A DNA stretch of 64,000 nucleotides from Hippophae tibetana (lineage: Eukaryota > Streptophyta > Magnoliopsida > Rosales > Elaeagnaceae). The notes beneath the pieces were generated by a model, which worked only from the letters and a program-made list of their open reading frames with translations, had not been told where the DNA came from and ran no database searches. The translations under genes were made by a program, and so were the position numbers. Positions 55,180 to 64,000 of the stretch are shown here, piece by piece (position 1 is the first letter of the stretch; every line of letters starts with the position of its first letter). Location of the stretch: assembly GCA_037013495.1 (NCBI GenBank), contig CM072803.1:22527501-22591500 (forward strand), read 5' to 3'.

Positions 55180-56820
55180 AACTTTCTACTTTTGGCTTTT
55201 GAACTTAAGTCTTTCATTTTTTTGGCATGATTTATCGACTAAAGATGTGGATTCTACATCTATATTTTTTGTTTTGTTTTTTATCGACATTCTTTTTTTA
55301 TGATATAGACAATAATGCATCTTAATCTTTTCGATCTCTAATGCAATAAAGGTACTCGTAACTCTTAATGATTTTCTTAGCGTAAAAATAAAAACATATT
55401 TCTTATTTATTGACAAATTTTTAGATTATTACAATTAAAATTTGTTTCAAACTTATTTATTTTCTCACTGTCTTCTTCAATGAGGGTCATATTGTTATAA
55501 GAAGTGATTATAACCTTACTATTTGAGTAATTTACCTTGACTTCAGAAAAATTAATAATTATTTTAAATTTTATGATAAATTTGACTTAACATTTGTTCT
55601 CTCAAGATACATAATTTATCTGTATTGAATTCATTTTTTAGAAGTACCTTTGGTTTTGTAACTTTCTTATTAGTGTTAAAAATCTCTAATTTGATAAAAT
55701 AAGAGGGACTAATACAACCTATTTCATTTTAATCCATAAATGAATTGAAAAATCTAAGATAGATAGGATTATCACCTTCTTTAATCTTCTTTTTGAAGTT
55801 CTTGATAGCCTTCTTGAAATTTTTAAGAAAATAATTTAATTCGTTTAAATTAATTCCTAGATATATGTTCTCAATTAAATCTACATGGAAATTTTTATAA
55901 ACAAAAATTGGATCAACTCTTTCAAGAATGTTAAATTTACTACCTATAATAAATTATTTTTATGTGGTGTAAAATGTCATATCTTTGATATATTTGTAAG
56001 TAGATTTTCTAGCTAAGTTATAAAGACTCAACTATTGTGGTTTACTTAAATTCATGTACTGGTTTTTTTCGTCTTTAATGATCAATGCATTCATTGGGAT
56101 GTTTCCCTGAATAGTACCGATGGTCGTACTATCTCTCCTACAGTATTCAACATACTTAATGTTGATGGTTGTTGTTCTAATACTACAAAGTAATTTTAAA
56201 CTATATCCTCAGGAGTTATTAGTTTTGATACTCTATAGTTGGGATAACTATCTTTAGCTTCTATTCTATTAGCAAAAACTCTCTAAGTTATTCCATTAAA
56301 TTAGATAATAGTTTTACTTGCTTCAGGTCAAAAATTTTAAATTCCTTGGTTTAGACAATTATAGATCATATAAGTCTTTTTATGGTTCTTCCTTCTCATT
56401 TTGGATTATTTCTTTAAAAGATTTATTTTACTTAAAATAAATCTCTTAAATAGTTTACTTTTTAGAGTTTTTGGACTCTAATGTTGGTTTTGAACTGTTA
56501 AGTTATTCATGTTTAGCTCCTACCTCTAAAAGAGAATTCTCTAGGTATAAAGCCCCGAGTTGTTCTTAAAAGATTTTTATTTCCTTTTTCTTTATCATAA
56601 TCTTGATATCAAGATGTTTCATTCTTACAAAAATAAAAATAATTAAAGGTATTAATATTCTTTTAAAGGCATCTGTTAAGCTATTATTGTTGTCACTTGA
56701 CTAATCTTCTTTACTTATAATTACATGTAGTATTAATTCTTAAAAAATAACTAAAATTCTTGTTATTAGTGATGTATATATTTACATATATATTCATCTT
56801 TTTCATATCTTTTTGTTTTC

Positions 56821-56865
56821 AAAATTGCTCTCAAATATTCATGTGAATCATCTGTTTCAATTATC
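56821..56865 (-). pseudogene. RNase H start of the pararetrovirus remnant
   Basis: Minus-strand residues IETDDSHEYLRAILK match the beginning of a retroviral-type RNase H (first catalytic Asp within a T-D-x-S context). It follows the RT block at the expected distance. Stops interrupt the flanks. Confidence 0.6.
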
Positions 56866-57184
56866 ATTATATATATAGAATTGGATGATATAAAATTGGT
56901 AAGTTTTTTTACTTGTGTTTTTACCTTATTCATGTATAAAGTATATTGTTCTTTCCATTTTCAAACATGGTGTTTTTTCAATTTTGTTCATAAAGGTTTT
57001 TGTATTTATGCCAGTTTCTTGATGTATACTTCAACATACGTTAAACATCATAAGAATATTTGTAATTGATTTTTATATTTTAATTTATTAAAAAATCCTT
57101 GAATATTATTTAGTATATAAAGTTATAGATTGTGTTTTCCATCATCAATTTATAACTCTAAATACTTAATTTTTTGTTAAGTAA

Positions 57185-57600
57185 TTACGCTTTCTTCTCA
57201 TAAAGTACGATAATTTCTTTCCTACATTCTTGTAGATTATTAATAATATCCAATTCATATTTATTTAATTAATTACTAAAAATCAAAATATCATCTATGT
57301 ACACACATATAAAATATTTTGTAATTTCTTAAAATGTTATTTATATACTTAGAGCTTGTTTTGATTCAAACGGTACAACAATTCATTGAAATTTTCCTTA
57401 AGGATAACTAAATACTATTAATTTTTTAGATTTTTCATCCAATCTCATCTATCAAAATCCAATTTTGCAATCAAAGCTTAAGAATTATTTATTTTCCTTT
57501 AATAATGATAATAATTCTTCTTTCTTTTGAATAAAGTATAAATAATCAATGGTTTCTTTATTTAGTGTTTTGAAGTTTATTACCATTCTCTTTTTTCAGT
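57185..57600 (-). pseudogene. Reverse transcriptase remnant of the pararetrovirus
   Basis: Minus-strand sequence contains RMVINFKTLNKETIDY at 57597-57550, SFDCKIGF after a break, and the catalytic YIDD box within CVYIDDILIFSN at about 57275-57310. The FDCK wording at the first catalytic Asp and YIDD are characteristic of caulimovirid enzymes. Several in-frame stop codons lie between these blocks, so no active enzyme is encoded. Confidence 0.75.
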
Positions 57601-58279
57601 TTTTTTTTTCAACTAAGAATGTTGAATTCAAGTGAGCTAAATTACTTAGTATTATGACTTTTAGTTTCAAAAGTTTTTGAATTTGTTTTTCAAATTCAAT
57701 AATGTCTTATAGAGTATAAATTATAGATTTTACTACAATGACCTTGTTAGGATCTCTTAATTTTATGTTAGTAGTCATTTTAGATTTATTTACTATTAGA
57801 TCTAAAGAATTTTCTAATTTTGTTTTTTTAATAATTTTTTGATATCAGTTAAGGCTTTATCTTTCTGGATTTTATTAGGAAAATAGTTTTATTTCTCTTC
57901 TATATCTAATAAAATATTTTCTAAATAAGTTTTTGTTACTGTTTTGTGTCTTTCTCACCACATTTAAGTTTTTTATGTTGTTACGCAAAAGTTGGATTTG
58001 ATACAAAATAAAGTTCTTATTTTTGACGCATAAATGGTTTCACTATTTAATATTGTTAAACTTATTTTGTCTAAATATTATATAAAAGTTTTATATAAGT
58101 TTAGGAAATTATTCCTTATTAATAAATCAACTTTTGTTTCTTGTTAATATATGATAGAAATATGAAATTTCTCTCATCATATCATTATATTTATATCTCT
58201 TAAGACTTTATTAAGATTTATTCTAATATTTTTAGCAATTCTTATAATTAAATATTTTGGTGCTTATTTTTAGAAATTT

Positions 58280-58335
58280 TTTAGTAATACTTATTTACTA
58301 GCTACACACGTACTAACTCTTGTATCTATATATGT
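58280..58335 (-). pseudogene. Aspartic protease remnant of the pararetrovirus
   Basis: Minus-strand residues YIDTRVSTCVASKYY correspond to the D-T-G-A/S active-site region, with the Gly replaced by Arg. It sits between the zinc knuckle and RT, as expected. Confidence 0.6.
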
Positions 58336-58419
58336 ATGTAAATAGTAACTTGTGTAACCTTTAAATTTCAATCTTACCTTAATATAAATATTATTTGGAT
58401 TTTTAATACTATACAAATT

Positions 58420-58500
58420 ATTTATCTTCTGATGAATAGTATTTATATTATTCGTCTTCTAACGAAGAGTATTTATATTCTTCATATTCTAAGTAAGTTA
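58420..58500 (-). pseudogene. Acidic tail following the zinc knuckle, pararetrovirus remnant
   Basis: On the minus strand short repeats read as runs of Glu, Tyr and Ser (YEEYKYSSLEDE, YYSSED). Acidic, serine-rich tails between the zinc knuckle and the protease are common in pararetroviral coat-protein regions. Confidence 0.5.
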
Positions 58501-58639
58501 TTTCTTCTTTAGTTTATTCTAATAAATAAATATGATAAGGTATTTTTGATTTTTTATTGATTCTAATTCTATCTTAAAAGCTTCTTCTAGAATTTTTGCT
58601 CTCTATGAAAATTCCTTTTAAATTCTTTTTTTATGTTAA

Positions 58640-58705
58640 AACTTGTTAGGGAATTCATTAGTGCAATGTGTTTCCTCATTGTAGATCCAACATCTGTATT
58701 TATTT
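58640..58705 (-). pseudogene. Coat-protein-type CCHC zinc knuckle remnant
   Basis: Minus-strand residues RCWIYNEETHCTNEFPN keep the outline of a C-W-x-C-x4-H-x4-C knuckle, but the second and last Cys have changed (to Tyr and Phe). It lies upstream of the protease in the element. Confidence 0.6.
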
Positions 58706-59236
58706 TTCCTTAATAGGTAATAATTATTTTTTCTAGTGACTTATAGTTTTTTTTTCAAAAATATATTTTTCTATAAGGTTTTTTGTTATATCTTCTCTTA
58801 TATTTTTGAAAGTCTTGTTTTCTAAATTTATATATTTTGAATGTTTTGTATTTTTTCATATTTTTGCTTGTAAGATTTTATATTATATCCATATTTTTCT
58901 AGCATTTTAAAATCTTTTATATCATAACATATTTTATTATTTCCTCTTATTTGTTTATATTTTTGTTTTTCTTGACATTTAATGATTATTTAATCTTTAA
59001 GACTTCTTATTCTTCATCCTAAGGTGTTTAGTATATTTTTTTATTTCATCTTTCTGTTATAGTTTTATGTATATTTAGGTAATTTTTGAAAAATATTTCT
59101 TTATAAGTTTATTACAATGAGGGTGATAATTTATGATAATATACTTCATACACACAAATAAAGAAATCTATATAACACATGTCATATATTTTTATATTTA
59201 TCAAATGATTTGATTTCCTCAATTTCTTTTTCACTC

Positions 59237-59384
59237 GATTCCGAAATATGTCTACCTTTGTATTTTCCACTATATTCTTTATATATTTCATTTACAACAA
59301 TATGTAAATGGATTCCGAAATATGTCTACCTTTGTCTTTTCCATTATATTCTCTATATATATTTCATTTACTGTAGTATCTAAA
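59237..59384. repeat. Tandem duplication of 74 bp inside the viral remnant
   Basis: The phrase gattccgaaatatgtctacc starts at 59237 and again at 59311, each followed by tttgt-ttttcca-tatattct-tatatatttcatttac. Copies differ at only a handful of bases, so this duplication is younger than the decay of the surrounding viral sequence. Confidence 0.85.
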
Positions 59385-61090
59385 TACTCCCTACTTGTGA
59401 AAGAATTCCCTTACATTTGTAAATATTATTGTTCTGTTAAATTTGTAAACCAAATTTTTACATTTTCTATCATTTAGTGAGCTACTAAGACTCTACAAGT
59501 TGAAGAATTTGATTGTATGGTACGATAAATTTCTATGATTATACTCATATCACTAGAACATTCATTTAAGACTTTTTCTATCTCTTATATAATCTAAATC
59601 TAAAAGATCAAATTTATAACTTTAATAAAGTTTGAATTCTAGTAGGATACTACCTCTAGTTCCCCAATATAATCCTTATTTCATTTTGGGTTGTTGTTTT
59701 CTTTTATAAAGAATGTCAGATTCTTCAGGCCTTTGCCTATTTCTTTCTTCTTTGTGTGAATCAAATGTTCATTCTTGATAAAGAATTGATAATGAAATTG
59801 ATTTTATATGATTTTTTTTGGATCATATTTTCTGGTTCACAATCAATTTAACTGATTATTATTATATCATATTCTTTTTTGTTTGTACAAAGTTTTTCAT
59901 CATAATATCTTCCTAGCTTTTCATCTATTAGGGTTAATAAACTAACTAATTTTTCTATGTTCCTATTATTAGGGTTCATAAAATGTTCTTCTAATTAAAC
60001 TATAATCTTTTTTTATTTTTGAATTTTTCATCATTGTTTCTTTTCTCATTGTTAGGTATCAATGTATCTGATTTCTTGTATGATTCTTATTTTAATCCTA
60101 TAAATGGATCAAACTCGGAACCTATGATTTCATTGTCCCTGTGTATAATATTTGCATCACTTTTTAATTTTATAAATTCCTTATGTAAGTTTTGTTGTAA
60201 TTCTTATTATAACTATATTCTTTTATTTTGTTTAAGAGTTCTTTTTTTGTTTCATTATGTCTTGTAAGGACTTGATATTTTATTATTGTATTATATCTAT
60301 TTCTTCTTATAAAAGAATTAAAGCTTTCATTATTGTTATTTGGTTTTTTGATATGCCTATTAGGCTTCTATCAAAATCTAATTCTATATTATATAGTTTG
60401 TTTTTTGAACATTTTTGGGATAACAACGGTATCATTTGTTTTCCTAATATTATGTCATGACTAATGTTTTTATTATTTTAACTTCTTATTTTAAATATGT
60501 AACATTTATTTCTTTGTTAAAAGTTTATTCTTCAAGATCTATAAACCTAAACATTGATACATTACTTTTTTTCTAGTATAAAAGGTTTTTCTTTAACATC
60601 TAAGTTCTATTCTTAAAGTATTTCGAAGTCAATTAATATTATTGGTTTTATTATTTGTCCAATTTTTATCTATTTTTATCTATTTTTATAAACTAATTTT
60701 GTCCATATATTGAACTATCATGGTTGTTTGTTAATGAATATCTTATTATCATGAATAAACTATCATGGTTTAAGTTCATATCATTAATATTAATAACAAA
60801 CTTAGGTATGTTATAAATTTTAATTATATTTAGATTCCTCTTAAATGAATGCATCCAATTTTTCTTTTTTTCTTTCGGGAGATTTTTGATAATTTATTCG
60901 TGATAGTTTATTTTTCAATTAATAATATGTTATACATTTTTTTTGCATTTAATATTATTGCTAATTGTTTTTTTATTTATTTTATAATAAACCATATATT
61001 TCCTTGGAAAAAAAAATTTCTTGAAAATAATGAATCTTTGAATCTATATCACTTCTTAAGATTTAATTTTTTTTGTATTTATTTAAAATA

Positions 61091-62030
61091 AATTATTATT
61101 TATCGTAAGAAACATTCTGAAATATCTTGTGTTTATATTTATATTATTTCTTGGTTCTTATTATGTCTTTATTTTTTTATTATTTTTGTTATTTTTTATG
61201 TATAAGAATTTATTATTCACTTGTGTTAATTTTAACTTCTATTAAATTTAAAAAACTTTTGTGATATTTTTAAAACCTTAAAGATATTTATAATATTACT
61301 TTAAAACATAAAAATATTATTGATATTATCCTAAATAAATCATTAAATAATTGTTTTTTAACATGATAAATGTTTGGAACAAATTTACAAATAGTGGAAT
61401 ATGATATAATATCAAATAATTATCTTTTTTTAAAAAATTAATAATATTATAATAATTATTTTTTTATAATTAATTATAATTAAGTGTAAATAATATTATT
61501 ATATAAAATTATAATTAATAATTTTTATTTTTTATAATAATTAAGAAAATATATTTATAATAAATCAAAATTGATATACGTAGATACGTGTAAGTTCAAA
61601 TAATTATATTTAGTAAAAATTATCATATTAATATAATATAATTATGATATATAAAATTAACATTAACAACCCAAATATTAAAAAAATTAGATGGGTTATC
61701 TTAAAAAAACGAGTAAATATAGTATCCTTTATATATATGTTATTAATTATTATTTTTGATTATTTTTGAATAATATATATATATATATATATATTGTTTT
61801 ATTGTAGATTTTTTTCATATTTTTTAAAGAAAATTAAAGTATAAAATAAGTAAAATTTATATCTATTATTTAAAAATAAAAATAAAAATGTAATTATGAA
61901 CGTTATTAATACTGTTCATAAATATATATTTTGAAAAATATGAAATTGCTTTGAATTGATAAATACTGGCGTAGAAAAGTCAATATAAAATGCAAGACTT
62001 TGATGGTCTCCGCGTAAAACATAGGCAACG
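61091..62030. other. AT-rich spacer upstream of the AN1 gene
   Basis: Extremely AT-rich with no supported gene. It contains an (AT)n microsatellite of about 11 units near 61772-61794. Confidence 0.6.
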
Positions 62031-62267
62031 AAAGAGAAACGGAGAAACGTTCTCCCTCTGCTCACCATTAGTTCAAAGCTCGCGGGCCGTTCGGCCGGCA
62101 ATTACTTGTTGGTTTGGCGGCCTTCTATTTTCTCAGGTGATTTTTCCGGCGATCTGAAGTTGTTGAGAGTCTCTTTTGAATTCCGTGCATTGGTTTTCAA
62201 TCTCAATCCTATTTCTATCCCGTAAAACAAAATCTCTTGTTCGGTTCAAAGAGGTTGTTGAATTTCA
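62030..62267 (+). promoter_or_regulatory. 5'UTR / core promoter of the AN1 zinc-finger gene
   Basis: Composition changes abruptly from AT-rich spacer to GC-richer sequence (gctcgcgggccgttcggccg near 62078), typical of a plant gene start. No splice site or upstream frame could be fixed with confidence before the ATG at 62268. Confidence 0.45.
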
Positions 62268-62366
62268 ATGGGAACACCGGAATTTCCAAATCTGGGAAAG
62301 CATTGTTTTGTTGAAGAATGCAATCAACTTGACTTCTTGCCCTTCACCTGCGATCGCTGTACACAG
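62268..62366 (+). CDS. SAP11: AN1 zinc-finger stress-associated protein, first coding exon only
   Basis: The first exon encodes 33 residues, [13 protein letters not shown]... to ...FTCDRCTQ, then a splice donor GTTTCA. This is the N-terminus of SAP11/SAP12-type proteins with two AN1 zinc fingers; the phrase MGTPEFP-x-LGKHC is closer to Arabidopsis SAP11 (At2g41835) than to SAP12. The first four zinc-binding Cys of AN1 finger 1 are present (HCFVEEC and FTCDRC). The continuation (expected F/Y-C-L-x-H-R) does not appear before the right edge, so the next exon lies beyond 64000. SAP proteins are induced by cold, salt and oxidative stress and are thought to work in ubiquitin-linked signalling; that role is inferred from the family. 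Confidence 0.88.
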
Positions 62367-64000
62367 GTTTCAGATCTCTCTGAGTTGTGTTTATTGTTTT
62401 CTATGTTATCCCCAGTTTTGTTGAATAATTTAGGACTCGATTGGATGTGCCCTCCTAGAATTAGTTTATTGTAGTTACATGGATATGTTTTGAAATGATA
62501 AAGGAGGTACTTTAGTAAAAAATGTAAAAAAAGTGATTTTGGGTGGAATTTTGGTAATTATATTAGGAGCAGTATGCATCTTAAGCAAACACTTGTCCTA
62601 AAAGCATTTATAAAAGTGGGAGGAATTCATGTTTGATCCTGGACTAAACATGGACTAATAAGCTGACATGATGCTGCATACAAGTTAAAGTAGGGGAGAG
62701 AGAATACTGAGAGCGGGTGGGAGGAATTACACGTTTTTGATCTCCTTTCTACCTCTCACTACTATTTCTCCCTGTGTTAATTGGTTTGTACCACCACATT
62801 TGCTTAGTACATGACCAATCAATAATTTCTCGTAGGTAGAAAAGAGAAAGCATAATCAATTACAAATGTGTCCATATTTTTCTATTTTTATGTTCAGCCA
62901 AAAATTCAAAGTCTTTGTTCTTTTAGGATGTATATGTTCTCGATGAGTTTGCTCATGAATTGTATGGCATGGCAAAGAAAGAGAATTTAATAATTAAAAA
63001 GTATGCGATGATTCATTAGTAGTAAGCAATGGGAAAGAATTAAAAAAAGAGTCATGTTTGAGTGTATAATTATTGGATTTACCAAAGAACATATTTTGGT
63101 GTCTAGGAGAAAGTTAATGAAGAAAAAGCTGTTTTTGTTTTCTTTTCTACTTGGAAGAATTAAAATAGGTTTAGTATTCCAGTTAGGCTGCAAGGTACTC
63201 CTAGTGATGGGAGATTAGGTTTCTTGTGCTTACTGTTAGTATTTATAAATGTATGTTGGCCCATCTCCCAATGAATTCAATTCAACTCTTGGGAGCTTTT
63301 GGAGAACTAGTGATCAACGTGGGTGGTCCTGTTTTCAACCCATACAATAACCAGCTGGTGTGTGTTCGAACCATGCAACAAACTAGCCATCATCCGGGTT
63401 TTGAACCAAAAAAAGTAGCCAGTTGTCCTATGTTAGTTTACATATATTAACATGGATAACATAGAAGAGGGGTAGCTCTAGACCCTTTTCTTCTTATATT
63501 GATAATTGCAAGTGAAACATCAATTCTGATATCCTTTTTGGAGTCATTTTGTCATTGATTAATCAACATATGTACGAGGCTTGTATTTGCATCAAATGGC
63601 TAAAGTTTTAGGTGTCAAAACTATGCCAATTGAGCTAGGTTGTTCGGTTGATTTAATTGTAAAATTTAGTTTTTCTATCTGTGTACTAATGTGTTTCGTT
63701 TGTGTGCATGGTTGTGATCCATCTGACTTTTAAAGTAGAATTGCACCGTCCTTGGTGTTGATTTTTGAAATACTTTTTTGTGATGATATGGTGATAGTTT
63801 ATGTTGGTTTTTCAGAGGAGGAAATAATTCTACAATATGTACGTATGGATTTACAATTACCCCCTTTTCTCTTGTTTTATTTTTCTAAGTTGGTTGAATG
63901 CAACCTATGTTACTCGGACTCTTTTAAGACACCAAAAACTGTAAATTTTTGAATATACATTTGGGTGTCGGACAATTTAATTTTTCTAATTTTTTTGTTT
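62367..64000 (+). other. Intron 1 of the AN1 gene (incomplete)
   Basis: More than 1.6 kb without an exon that continues the AN1 frame. Short open frames (for example near 63226-63450) have no domain pattern. No terminal repeats or transposon motifs were recognised. Confidence 0.6.

Larger units (their letters stand above)
55180..61090 (-). mobile_element. Degenerate endogenous pararetrovirus (Caulimoviridae-like)
   Basis: About 6 kb of minus-strand sequence carries, in order, a coat-protein-type zinc knuckle with an acidic tail, an aspartic protease, a reverse transcriptase and an RNase H. This is the order found in plant pararetroviruses. RT wording (VINFKTLN, SFDCKIGF, VYIDDILIFSN) is of the caulimovirid type rather than the Gypsy type, and I found no integrase after RNase H and no LTRs. 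Multiple in-frame stops and frameshifts break every domain, so it is a fossil copy with no coding potential. Both limits are approximate. Segments above 59.3 kb and below 56.5 kb are unassigned; a stretch near 60,400 reads DIILGKQMIPL, out of the expected order, which may mean rearrangement. Confidence 0.72.

Noticed and set aside
55180-61090. Gypsy LTR retrotransposon
   Set aside because: RT wording is of the pararetroviral type, no integrase motif follows RNase H and no LTR pair was found. A phylogeny would settle it.
60019-61091. Plus-strand hydrophobic frames resembling membrane proteins
   Set aside because: Phe/Leu/Ile-rich frames are expected on the strand opposite to AT-rich, Lys/Asn-rich viral coding sequence. 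They have no promoter, splice or family support.

Overview
The window is nuclear DNA of a flowering plant, almost certainly a eudicot. Three large genes are split into many short exons with GT-AG introns, their proteins align residue by residue with Arabidopsis families, the spacers are very AT-rich, and there are plant Copia retrotransposons, a plastid DNA insertion and remains of a plant pararetrovirus. I cannot name the genus from sequence alone.

Layout. 1-2883 (-): the first nine coding exons of a WDR48-type WD40 gene that runs off the left edge. Upstream of it, to about 5.6 kb, are a probable 5'UTR intron and old retroelement debris. 6851-7291 (-): a small coiled-coil protein gene of unknown function. 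8309-13368 (-): a complete 5,060-bp Copia element with a single 1375-codon open frame, almost identical LTRs, PBS, PPT and a 5-bp target duplication. It sits inside an older fragment of the plastid gene ycf2 (8246-8308 plus 13369-13789). A solo-LTR-like block (13790-14372) follows. A candidate 5'UTR exon at about 14.65-14.83 kb may belong to the coiled-coil gene; if so, all of these insertions lie in one intron of about 7.3 kb.

15792-40839 (+): the complete gene for MON2, the large DCB/HUS/HEAT protein related to Sec7 ARF-GEFs. I resolved 44 coding exons totalling 4,968 nt (1655 aa plus stop). A decayed Copia element fills most of intron 29 (28384-33152), and several introns hold tandem duplications. 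44772-52151 (+): the complete EDR1 Raf-like MAPKKK gene, 13 coding exons, 2,958 nt (985 aa plus stop). 52.2-62.0 kb: gene-poor, AT-rich DNA carrying a broken endogenous pararetrovirus on the minus strand (about 55.2-61.1 kb). 62268 onward (+): the first coding exon of an AN1 zinc-finger stress-associated protein (SAP11-like), the rest beyond the right edge.

The host genes act in separate processes: deubiquitinase cofactor, Golgi/endosome trafficking, defence/ethylene MAPK signalling, and stress response. I see no functional cluster. The interest lies in the layered insertions: plastid DNA interrupted by a very young Copia element, a retroelement tolerated inside a 44-exon gene, and a fossil pararetrovirus. 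I found no evidence for a wholly new biological system.
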